A stretch of 8,308 bases of DNA from VGPE01 sp031431395 (GCA_031431395.1 JANPDJ010000130.1:1-8308); one strand, 5' to 3'. Positions 1 through 5,665 are shown, counted from the first letter of the stretch. The notes: a model not told the origin generated them from the sequence alone. Program-made: numbers and translations.

Positions 1-1
1 C

Positions 2-2200
2 GGCGGCTCGGGCTGCGCCTCGATGACGCTGGGTGCGGTCGTCACGACGTCCACCACCGTCACGATCCCCATCACGGCCTCATCCACGAGTCCGTGCACC
101 GTGACCGTCAGCGGACTCCAGGTTCGTCCCACCGCCGGCAATCCCCTGGCCTCCGGCAACATCACCAACTCGGGCTCGCGCGGGCCGGGCGGCAACTATG
201 GAACCCTGACTGAAGTCGCCGGAGCCGCGGTCCTCACGTTCACCAGTGGACCGGTGGCCAGCACCACGGGCGGCGCAACTCTGGCGCAATCACCCGCGTT
301 TCATGATGAGGACGCCTGGGGCAACGACCGCGCAGGCGACTCCGTCCAGTTGAGCATCAAGTCCGGCACTGGGACGGCAGGAGCAGCCCTGACCTGTACG
401 ACCGATCCTCAGAACACGAGCGGCGCCGGAAATGTGACCTTCACGGGCTGCTCCATCGACAAGGCCGGCCTCGGGTACGTCCTCCGCGCCACCACGGGTT
501 CGGCCGTGCGGGACACCAACGCCTTCAATATCAGCATCGGCTCCGCCAGCAAGCTCGTCTTCGAGACGTACCCCACGCCGATCACGGCGTCGCTGCTGAC
601 GCCGCAGCCATCCGTGGGGGTCACCGATGCCGGTGGCAATGTCATTGTCACGGACAACAGCACGGTCATCACGCTGTCGATCAGCGCCAACACGGGCACA
701 TTCACGTGCAGCGGCGGACTCAGCAGGACCGTGGCCCTGGGCGTCGCAACCTTCACCGGTTGCACCCAGACCTCGACGGGGACGTACACGCTGGCGGCAA
801 CGTCCGCGCCGGTCGTGACCCCGGTCACCGGACCCACGTTCGTGGTGTCCTCCGCCGTTCCGAACAAGCTCGCCATCTGCTGGGGAACCGCCCTGGCCTG
901 CCCCACCGCGCCACCGGCGTCCACCGCGGGCGGCACTGCGTTCAGCACCCAGCCCACGATCCGAGTCCAGGACGCGGCCGGAAACAGTGTCACGTCGGAT
1001 AACACGACCGTCGTCACCCTGGCGATCGCGTCGGGCACGCCTGCAAGTGGCGGTCCGGGCACCCTGGCCTGCACCGGCGGCCTCAGCCTGATGGTCACAG
1101 CAGGCGTGGCGACGTTTGCTGGCTGCGCCATCGACAAGGCAGGTACCGGCTACCGGCTTAACGCCACCTCGGCTCCTGCCCTGACATCCGCGCAGAGCAA
1201 CCAGTTCAACGTGGTCACTGGCGCGGCCAGCAAGCTCACGTTCATCGTGCAGCCTCCAGCCTCGGCCAGCTCGGGGACACCGTTCCCGGCCGGAATCCAG
1301 GTCGGCATCACCGACGCTGGCGGGAACGTCATCACGACAGGAATCAACGCCACGATCGCGCTGTCGATCGGGACCAACCCGGGCGGCGGCACACTGTCAT
1401 GCACGGGCAGCACGAGCGCACCGACGGTGAACGGAATCGCCACCTTCGCCGGCTGTGCGATCACGGGTACCGGAAACGGCTACACCCTTGTCGCAACTGC
1501 CACGTCCACCACACCGCCCACGACGCTTGCGGCGGCGACATCCACTCCGATCAACCTGACATCGGTCACCGCGGGCATCAGCATCACGACATCGCCGGCG
1601 CTCAACGGCGCCGCGACGCCGACGGCCGTTATCGTCTGGGGACATGACGTCACGCTGACGACGCACATTGCCGGCAACGGCGCCAACCGCACATTCCAGC
1701 TCCAGGTGACCAAGGACAGGGTGGCGTGGTCAACGATTGCCACGCTCGTGACCAATGGGGCCGGGAACGCGAGTTTCGTGTACGGACCGTCTGACAACCG
1801 CTACTACCGCGCGGTGTTCGCGGGCGCGGCAGACCTGGGCGGCGCGACCAGCCCCACCATTCGGGTCGTAGTCAGATCCATCGTCCTCCTTCGACCCACC
1901 AACCTGGGCACGGTCAAGCACATCAGCCACGGCACCACCGTGACCTTCACTGCGACGGCACGGCCAAACCGGCCCGAGCTGCCGCAGGCCCGCGCCAACT
2001 TCGTGGTCTATCGCCTGACCAGCTTTGGCTGGTCCAAGGTGCTCGACCAGGTCGTCGCCGTTGACCGGGCGGCCGGCCTCGCGACACTCGCCATCAGCTT
2101 CTCGTCCACCGGGAAGTTCTACGTCCGAGTTCAACTCGTTCCGACGCCCGTCAACGCGAACAGCGGATGGACGCCCGTCGAGCGATACGACGTGGTGTGA
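2..2200 (+). CDS. Secreted/surface Ig-like repeat protein, 5' partial
   Basis: The reading frame is open through the left edge: codons at 2-22 read GGSGCAS before the first ATG at 23. That ATG is therefore probably internal and the gene starts upstream. From the ATG, 725 residues are visible, rich in Thr, Ser, Gly, Ala and Val with almost no Lys or Glu, typical of exported beta-sandwich proteins. Residues about 80-512 form four Ig-like repeats of 104-121 residues. They have linkers of the type ASKL(V/T)F, a core V.D.GGN.V...(ST)..(V/I)TL.I, and a pair of cysteines 18 residues apart around G(V/I)ATF.GC. Residues about 515-725 look like two further beta-sandwich domains without cysteines. No catalytic motif, signal peptide, sortase motif or membrane anchor is visible; a signal peptide would lie upstream. 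Such repeats usually act as stalks or adhesive modules, but the ligand is unknown. It ends 6 nt before the first terminator hairpin. Confidence 0.85.
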   Translation, partial: GGSGCASMTLGAVVTTSTTVTIPITASSTSPCTVTVSGLQVRPTAGNPLASGNITNSGSRGPGGNYGTLTEVAGAAVLTFTSGPVASTTGGATLAQSPAFHDEDAWGNDRAGDSVQLSIKSGTGTAGAALTCTTDPQNTSGAGNVTFTGCSIDKAGLGYVLRATTGSAVRDTNAFNISIGSASKLVFETYPTPITASLLTPQPSVGVTDAGGNVIVTDNSTVITLSISANTGTFTCSGGLSRTVALGVATFTGCTQTSTGTYTLAATSAPVVTPVTGPTFVVSSAVPNKLAICWGTALACPTAPPASTAGGTAFSTQPTIRVQDAAGNSVTSDNTTVVTLAIASGTPASGGPGTLACTGGLSLMVTAGVATFAGCAIDKAGTGYRLNATSAPALTSAQSNQFNVVTGAASKLTFIVQPPASASSGTPFPAGIQVGITDAGGNVITTGINATIALSIGTNPGGGTLSCTGSTSAPTVNGIATFAGCAITGTGNGYTLVATATSTTPPTTLAAATSTPINLTSVTAGISITTSPALNGAATPTAVIVWGHDVTLTTHIAGNGANRTFQLQVTKDRVAWSTIATLVTNGAGNASFVYGPSDNRYYRAVFAGAADLGGATSPTIRVVVRSIVLLRPTNLGTVKHISHGTTVTFTATARPNRPELPQARANFVVYRLTSFGWSKVLDQVVAVDRAAGLATLAISFSSTGKFYVRVQLVPTPVNANSGWTPVERYDVV
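260..1560 (+). repeat. Four tandem Ig-like domain repeats with Cys-X17-Cys pairs
   Basis: Counting from the ATG at 23, the paired cysteines are residues 125/143, 229/247, 350/368 and 460/478, so every pair is exactly 18 residues apart. The repeat period varies (104, 121, 110 residues) because of insertions in the linkers. The second cysteine is followed by a segment such as IDKAG.GY.L.A. The repeats are clearly diverged at DNA level, so this is an old protein-level repeat and not a recent duplication. Similar cysteine-paired Ig-like modules are common in surface proteins of high-GC Gram-positive and Chloroflexota-type bacteria (general knowledge). Confidence 0.8.
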
Positions 2201-2205
2201 CCTCG

Positions 2206-2221
2206 GGGCTCGTGAGAGCCC
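2206..2221 (+). terminator. Hairpin 1 after the Ig-like gene (GTGA loop)
   Basis: Perfect 6-bp stem gggctc/gagccc closed by the tetraloop gtga, a GNRA-type loop in RNA. It begins 6 nt after the stop codon. There is no T-run, so alone it would be a weak terminator. With the next hairpin it probably forms the 3' end structure of the surface-protein mRNA. Confidence 0.5.
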
Positions 2222-2234
2222 GACGCGCCAGTTG

Positions 2235-2264
2235 CGATCGGCGGCCGGCAACGGCCGCCGATCG
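2235..2264 (+). terminator. Strong 13-bp hairpin with GCAA tetraloop, probable terminator
   Basis: cgatcggcggccg (2235-2247) pairs perfectly with cggccgccgatcg (2252-2264) around the loop gcaa, another GNRA tetraloop. This is the strongest inverted repeat I found in the window. It starts 35 nt after the Ig-like gene's stop. No T-tract follows (tgattcagg), so it is either a T-less terminator, as common in high-GC genomes, or an RNA-stabilising 3' structure. Confidence 0.65.
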
Positions 2265-2449
2265 TGATTCAGGCAGGTGGCCACGCCGCTCCCGAAGGCT
2301 CAGCGTGCGCCACGATGACGGCTTCTTCGGCATCTGCAAGCTGATCTGCGGTGGAGTTCATTCAGCTTCGTCGCTGTCTCGGTGATCCGGCCATTCGCGA
2401 GGCCGTAGCAGGGTTCCGCCCGGGACGTGCCCCCGGGACCGCGCGACAC
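2265..2449. other. Intergenic stretch, no gene seen
   Basis: No frame in this stretch looks like coding sequence, and no convincing -35/-10 pair is visible. Near its right end, cccggg occurs twice (2419-2424 and 2432-2437) with 7 nt between. This is both a direct repeat (cccgggac) and, because cccggg is self-complementary, a possible 6-bp hairpin. The exporter promoter should lie here or just downstream. Confidence 0.4.
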
Positions 2450-2464
2450 CGGCTCGCCGAGCCG
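2450..2464. promoter_or_regulatory. Perfect 15-bp palindrome upstream of exporter, candidate operator
   Basis: cggctcg-c-cgagccg is a perfect 7-bp inverted repeat with a 1-nt centre, ending 25 nt before the ATG at 2490. Efflux genes are often controlled by dimeric repressors that bind such sites near the start. No regulator gene is adjacent in the window, so the binding protein is unknown. With a 1-nt centre it is unlikely to be a hairpin, which favours a DNA-binding site. Confidence 0.4.
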
Positions 2465-2489
2465 TAACGCGGTGGTACCGTCGGGCGCC

Positions 2490-4397
2490 ATGACCGACGC
2501 TGCGATGGACCGGTCGTACGCCGCCCTGTTCCGGCTGCCGGCCCTGAAGCGCCTGCTCCTGGGCATGATCGTCGCGCGCGTTGCGGGCTCCATGGTCAGC
2601 GTCGCGATGATCCTGTTCAGCCTGACGCACTACGGATCGCCCGCGATCACGGGGGCCGTGACATTCGCCAGCCTGATCCCAGGCGTGCTGTTCAGCCCCA
2701 TTGCCGGCGCGCTCCTGGACCGCGCGGGACGGACGCGGCTTGTGATCTTCGATTACTTCACGAGCGGGCTTGCGCTGTTCGCGATCGCGGTACTTGATGC
2801 GGTGGGTGCCCTTCCCGCCTGGGCCCTCATCGTGATCGTCGCGCTCTCGTCCGTCACGAGCTCGTTGAGCAACTCGGGGCTCCGAAGCCTGTTTCCCGTC
2901 CTTGTGCCACGTCACCTGTGGCAGCGCGTCAACGTGGTGGACTCCAACACGTTCGTGGTCGCCCAGCTCCTGGGCCCGCCGATCGCCGGCACGTTGATCG
3001 CCATCGAGGGCGGCGGTCTCGGGGTCGCGCTGATCGGCGCGCTCTTCGTCGCCGCCGCCGTCGCCACGATCGGCATTCCCGATCCGCACATTGCTTCGAG
3101 CACCAGTGGCCGCCTCCTGCTGGACGCGTGGCACGGCATCACCTACACGGCACGCAATGCCACGCTCCGCGGCCTGGCGCTCGCCTTCACGACGGCGAAG
3201 CTGGGGACGGGTGTCATGGCGATCGTCATGCCGGTCGTCCTGCTCGAGCGGCTGGGGGTCGGGCCGGCCGTTGTCGGCATCGCGTGGGGCGTATCCGGCG
3301 CGGCGCAGTTCATCGGCGCCCTGGTGGTGGGGCGGTTCGAGCCGGGGCCGCGGGATCGGCTGTTGATCGCGACATCGTTCATCGCATACGGGCTGGCCCT
3401 TGGCATCTTCCTCGCGCCGCCAAGCGTACCGATCATCTTGCTGGCGATGGTCCTCACCGGGTTCCTGAATGCGCCCGCGAACGTCACGATGTTCACACTG
3501 CGCCAGCGGCGAACCGACCCAGCCTGGATGGGCCGCGCCTTTGCGATCTCCATGTCGTTCAGCTTTGCGGGCTATCCCGTGGGCTCGGCGATCGCCGGCG
3601 CGTTCGCCGAACAATCCGTGGTGGGACCGGTTCTGTTCGGCATGGCCACCTGCATGGTGGCGGGCCTGATGGCGTGGTGGCTGATCCCCGCGCACGGGCC
3701 CGAGTTCGGCGCCTCACCGGCGACGGCGAAAGCTCGACCGGGGCGCCGTCTATCACCGTCGCACGAACGTCCACGCCCCGCCAGAGACCGGATCCGCCAT
3801 AGGCGCTGGCTCGTCGTTCATTTGACCACGAGCACGATCAGCAGGAGTTCCAGCGTAACGGCGAACAGGCCGACAAGGACGTCCCACCGCCGTACACGCG
3901 CCGGAAGGGTGACCGATCCGGTCTCCACCCTCGACCGTGCGGACACGCCGAACCTCGCGTCCGATCCAGTGCCGGCTTCGAGTGCGCGTCGGTCGGCGAA
4001 CCGTCGGACGGCTGCCCGGCGGACGGGAATTGTCGGCCATTCGCCGACCGCCGGTTCGACGAGCCTCGTGAGCCATGCAGCCGACGTTGGTCCATGCCAC
4101 GGCCCGCCGTGGTCCTCGCCGCCGAGTGGATTGCCGACGGGCGTGCGCCGCGGGGCGGGAACCGCAGGGGCCTGGTCAAGCCGGCTCCGTGAGCGGGGCC
4201 GGAGGACGTGGGGGCTGAGCGTCATGGCGTTCACCGGGGGTGTGATATCCGGGTTCATTTGTGACCCGGCCTGCTCAGGAATGAGTTCCTGCCCGCGAGA
4301 CACAGGGGAATTCTTCAGGTCCTGCCCGCGAGAGCTGCCCGTCAGGGGATTGTGGCGCCCTGGGCGGCGATCGCTGCCGGCAGGACAACAACGATGA
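2490..4397 (+). CDS. MFS transporter (exporter type) with doubtful C-terminal extension
   Basis: The first 400 or so residues from ATG 2490 are a major facilitator: alternating hydrophobic helices, motif A in the loop after TM2 (GALLDRAGRTR, residues 73-83), a basic central loop, and a second half with a conserved NVTMFTLRQRR and GRAF segment before TM10-11. The last helix ends near WWLIPAHGPEF (about 3705). The closest family is the MFS_1/MFS_3 drug or siderophore exporter type; the substrate is unknown. I prefer ATG 2490 to the GTG at 2427 because the upstream codons are Pro/Gly/Arg-rich and run through the palindrome. No Shine-Dalgarno site precedes 2490, so it may be leaderless. The frame stays open to 4397, giving 635 aa, but residues beyond about 410 are Arg/Ser/Thr/Pro-rich and antisense to a likely - strand gene. 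The true end may be near 3700-3830 with a lost stop or a frameshift: the other two + frames stop at 3802 and 3825. Confidence 0.85.
   Translation: MTDAAMDRSYAALFRLPALKRLLLGMIVARVAGSMVSVAMILFSLTHYGSPAITGAVTFASLIPGVLFSPIAGALLDRAGRTRLVIFDYFTSGLALFAIAVLDAVGALPAWALIVIVALSSVTSSLSNSGLRSLFPVLVPRHLWQRVNVVDSNTFVVAQLLGPPIAGTLIAIEGGGLGVALIGALFVAAAVATIGIPDPHIASSTSGRLLLDAWHGITYTARNATLRGLALAFTTAKLGTGVMAIVMPVVLLERLGVGPAVVGIAWGVSGAAQFIGALVVGRFEPGPRDRLLIATSFIAYGLALGIFLAPPSVPIILLAMVLTGFLNAPANVTMFTLRQRRTDPAWMGRAFAISMSFSFAGYPVGSAIAGAFAEQSVVGPVLFGMATCMVAGLMAWWLIPAHGPEFGASPATAKARPGRRLSPSHERPRPARDRIRHRRWLVVHLTTSTISRSSSVTANRPTRTSHRRTRAGRVTDPVSTLDRADTPNLASDPVPASSARRSANRRTAARRTGIVGHSPTAGSTSLVSHAADVGPCHGPPWSSPPSGLPTGVRRGAGTAGAWSSRLRERGRRTWGLSVMAFTGGVISGFICDPACSGMSSCPRDTGEFFRSCPRELPVRGLWRPGRRSLPAGQQR
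3722..3750. terminator. Weak hairpin between exporter domain end and convergent gene
   Basis: gacggcg (3722-3728) pairs with cgccgtc (3744-3750) around a 15-nt loop. It lies just past the last transporter helix and about 70 nt beyond the stop of the convergent - strand gene at 3818, where a bidirectional terminator would be expected. The loop is long and there is no T-run. Confidence 0.2.
3818..4258 (-). CDS. Hypothetical protein with C-terminal membrane anchor
   Basis: 146 residues from ATG 4258. I do not recognise the family. The body is Pro/Arg-rich and probably largely disordered or cytoplasmic. The last 22 residues, from WDVLVGLFAV to the terminal VVK, are one hydrophobic helix, so the protein looks tail-anchored. 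Evidence that it is real: over 50 codons at 3840-3989 (hand count) GC at codon positions 1/2/3 is about 74/56/74% on this strand, the order expected of a gene. The overlapping + frame of the exporter tail would have 56/74/74%, which is atypical. It is the third of three - strand membrane-protein genes after the GlsB-like gene, with 83 bp between it and the 50-aa gene. Its start lies in the loop of an inverted repeat. An alternative start is the in-frame ATG at 4225. Confidence 0.5.
   Translation of the reverse strand: MNPDITPPVNAMTLSPHVLRPRSRSRLDQAPAVPAPRRTPVGNPLGGEDHGGPWHGPTSAAWLTRLVEPAVGEWPTIPVRRAAVRRFADRRALEAGTGSDARFGVSARSRVETGSVTLPARVRRWDVLVGLFAVTLELLLIVLVVK
4249..4269 (-). promoter_or_regulatory. 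Inverted repeat enclosing the start codon of the 146-aa gene
   Basis: ccgggt (4249-4254) and acccgg (4264-4269) form a perfect 6-bp GC-rich inverted repeat with a 9-nt loop that contains the start codon (4258-4256). In mRNA this would place the ATG in a hairpin loop and hide the upstream ribosome-binding region; as DNA it could be an operator. No other good Shine-Dalgarno sequence is present. Confidence 0.35.
4276..4291 (-). promoter_or_regulatory. Short hairpin in the leader of the 146-aa gene
   Basis: caggaa (4276-4281) and ttcctg (4286-4291) form a perfect 6-bp stem with a 4-nt loop, 6 nt beyond the start-codon hairpin on the upstream side. It overlaps the first copy of the 14-bp direct repeat. 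Role unknown. Confidence 0.3.
4287..4333. repeat. 14-bp direct repeat, two copies 33 bp apart
   Basis: tcctgcccgcgaga occurs exactly at 4287-4300 and 4320-4333, between the stop of the 50-aa gene and the start of the 146-aa gene. The 33-bp start-to-start spacing is about three helical turns, so both copies face the same side of the DNA. Paired binding sites for a regulator are possible; so is a small dispersed repeat. Confidence 0.45.
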
Positions 4398-4494
4398 GCA
4401 GGATGGCCATCAGGGCGAAGACCGCCCGGCCAAGGACATGGACCGCGAGTCCGCGGTGGCGGCCCAGCACCCGAGCAGGTCGGCCGAGAATCAC
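4342..4494 (-). CDS. Small single-helix membrane protein, 50 aa, coupled to GlsB-like gene
   Basis: GTG at 4494 overlaps the TGA stop of the GlsB-like gene as GTGA, the usual arrangement for translational coupling. The 50-residue product has a basic N-terminal part (RPARVLGRHRG) followed by one hydrophobic helix (about residues 22-43, VLGRAVFALMAILLIVVVLP) and a short tail. By the positive-inside rule the N-terminus should be cytoplasmic. Hand-counted GC at codon positions 1/2/3 is about 84/48/78%, a strong coding pattern. Family and function are not recognised. It is easily missed because of its size and because the + strand exporter frame runs over part of it. Confidence 0.6.
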   Translation of the reverse strand: MILGRPARVLGRHRGLAVHVLGRAVFALMAILLIVVVLPAAIAAQGATIP

Positions 4495-4769
4495 AGGCTG
4501 CGGCCGCGTCGAATGCCACCGCGCGAGCCATTCAGCGATCGAACCGCGAAGATCAGGATCATTGCGCCAATCACGGCCACGACGATGCTCTCCAGGTTGA
4601 GCCCGGTGACATCGGCCACGCCGAGCACAGATCCCGCAAGGAAGCCGCCGATCAGGGCTCCCACGATCCCGACAACGATCGTCATCAGGACGCCCTCGCT
4701 CGAGTGCATGATGTAATTCGCGATGAACCCTGCGATTGCGCCGAGGACGATCCAGGCGACGATACCCAT
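4491..4769 (-). CDS. GlsB/YeaQ/YmgE family small membrane protein
   Basis: 92 residues from ATG 4769, close to the family's usual 80-90. Three hydrophobic segments are visible at about residues 2-20, 27-50 and 58-77. They carry the glycine-rich pattern of the transglycosylase-associated family: the start MGIVAWIVLGAIAGFIAN, then GIVGALIGGFLAGSVLG. The C-terminus is a short basic tail (RRGRSL). Members are inner-membrane proteins often induced by envelope or general stress; no enzymatic activity is established for most, and the name 'transglycosylase-associated' is historical. The start is chosen over an in-frame ATG at 4820 because AAGGAG lies 7 nt upstream of 4769 and the family sequence begins there. 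The stop overlaps the start of the 50-aa gene. Confidence 0.88.
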   Translation of the reverse strand: MGIVAWIVLGAIAGFIANYIMHSSEGVLMTIVVGIVGALIGGFLAGSVLGVADVTGLNLESIVVAVIGAMILIFAVRSLNGSRGGIRRGRSL

Positions 4770-4776
4770 CGTGTTG

Positions 4777-4782
4777 CTCCTT
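4777..4782 (-). promoter_or_regulatory. Shine-Dalgarno site of the GlsB-like gene
   Basis: On the - strand AAGGAG stands 7 nt before ATG 4769. It is the clearest ribosome-binding site in the window and decides the start of this gene. Confidence 0.8.
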
Positions 4783-5043
4783 GAACGCGCCTGTCCTCGA
4801 GACGATTGGCCAGTGCCCACCGGGAGGGGTCGCGATCAAGCTGAACGTACCCGCTGCCTGCCGGTCCGACGAGGATGAAAACCCTGCCGGTCGGGACGAT
4901 GTTGGCGATTCGCGGCGCACTCCTGGAAGGCGAGGGCGGCAGGCGGGACCCCTGGGACAAGTGCCGCGGCGCGAGTGCCGCGAGCCGGGCCATCGATCCG
5001 CGCAAGGATGAAAACCCTGCTCCGGCGGCGTCGATCAGCTGGC
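4783..5043. other. Intergenic region between response regulator and GlsB-like gene
   Basis: I see no convincing gene here; the frames open across it are Arg/Pro/Ala-rich and lack family features. It should hold the promoter of the GlsB-like gene, but I cannot place -35 and -10 boxes with confidence. Its main structure is the 16-bp direct repeat listed separately. Confidence 0.4.
4872..5020. repeat. 16-bp direct repeat, two copies 133 bp apart
   Basis: aggatgaaaaccctgc occurs exactly at 4872-4887 and 5005-5020; the flanks differ. The block is AT-richer than its surroundings. Read on the - strand it is GCAGGGTTTTCATCCT, upstream of the GlsB-like gene by about 100 and 235 bp. Two exact copies of 16 bp in a 281-bp spacer are unlikely by chance. 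Candidate roles are twin binding sites for a regulator (possibly the adjacent response regulator) or a dispersed repeat. Confidence 0.5.
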
Positions 5044-5066
5044 CCTGGGCTCAGCCTCCGCCCAGG
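5044..5066 (-). terminator. Hairpin over the stop codon of the response regulator
   Basis: cctgggc (5044-5050) and gcccagg (5060-5066) form a perfect 7-bp stem with a 9-nt loop; the loop contains the stop codon (5053-5051). No T-run follows on the - strand. It may be a weak terminator or a 3' stabilising structure of the kinase-regulator mRNA. Confidence 0.35.
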
Positions 5067-5665
5067 ATCCAACCTTCCGTTCGGGCGAGGTGCACAAGGC
5101 TGGTGCGGTTGGACACGTCGTAGCGATCGAAGAGCCGGCGAAGCTGGCTCTCCACCGTCTTCACGCGAATGCCCAGCCGGGTGGCGATCTCGTGGTTCGT
5201 GCAACCCTCGTCGAGCAGGCGGATCGCCTGGAGTTCCCGCGGTGTGGGAGCGGGAAGCGCGCTTCGGGCCGCCCGAAGTTCGGCCGGCGCAAACGATCGA
5301 TGACCCTTTGCAGCGTCGCGAATCGCCTTGAGGATGGTCTCGATGGGCGCTACCTTGGACACGTAGGCAGCGGCGCCGCGCGCGATGGCCTTGCCCAGGA
5401 ACGACGCCGTGTAGTAAGCGCTGTACATCACGAAGGCTGGCCGCTCCCGCCCCGCGAATTCACCCAGCAGGTCCAGGCCGCCCTCTGCGCCGTTCTGCAT
5501 CACATCGCAGAGCACCACGTCCGGGTCGGATGCCGTGATCAACGCCCGTGCCGTGCCGTGGTCTGGGGCCGTGCCCACAACGATGACGTCCGGCTCGCTG
5601 CCGATCAGGGCCACCAGCGCATCCGCGATGGCCGCGTGGTCCTCGACGATGACGAGCCGGATCAA
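5051..5665 (-). CDS. NarL/LuxR-family response regulator
   Basis: 204 residues from TTG 5665. Receiver domain about 3-118: acidic pair E8-D9, phospho-acceptor D54 in VVLCDVMQNG, switch Ser82 in VMYSAY, and Lys104 in AYVSKVAP. A LuxR-type DNA-binding domain follows at about 140-198 (PTPRELQAIRLLDEGCTNHEIATRL, then VKTVESQLRRLF with the recognition helix). The usual order and length fit a transcription factor that dimerises on phosphorylation. The TTG start forms TTGA with the kinase stop. No ATG, GTG or TTG lies in this frame for about 20 codons upstream, and the receiver fold begins right after it, so the rare start is the best choice. The adjacent kinase is the presumed phosphate donor. Target genes are unknown. 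Confidence 0.92.
   Translation of the reverse strand: MIRLVIVEDHAAIADALVALIGSEPDVIVVGTAPDHGTARALITASDPDVVLCDVMQNGAEGGLDLLGEFAGRERPAFVMYSAYYTASFLGKAIARGAAAYVSKVAPIETILKAIRDAAKGHRSFAPAELRAARSALPAPTPRELQAIRLLDEGCTNHEIATRLGIRVKTVESQLRRLFDRYDVSNRTSLVHLARTEGWILGGG

Noticed and set aside
409..1137. 242-codon - strand frame inside the Ig-like gene
   Set aside because: It is the antisense of the repeats: its Val/Pro/Ala-rich periodicity just mirrors the + strand repeats.
2476..2481. TACCGT as a -10 box for a leaderless exporter transcript
   Set aside because: No -35-like hexamer at 16-18 nt; a single 6-mer match is too weak in GC-rich DNA.
2358..3695. 445-codon open frame on the - strand opposite the exporter
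   Set aside because: Its product is His/Arg/Asp/Gly-rich with no fold or helices, while the + strand shows a complete MFS protein. It is a high-GC antisense shadow.
4845..4886. SigB-like promoter (GTTT ... GGGTA) before the GlsB-like gene, suggested by the - strand sequence
   Set aside because: The gap between the two boxes is about 26 nt instead of 13-16, and the second copy of the repeat has no GGGTA, so the match is probably accidental.
4872..5020. Direct repeats as ends of a mobile element or a CRISPR remnant
   Set aside because: Only two copies, direct and not inverted, no transposase or cas gene, and the 117 bp between shows no cargo gene.
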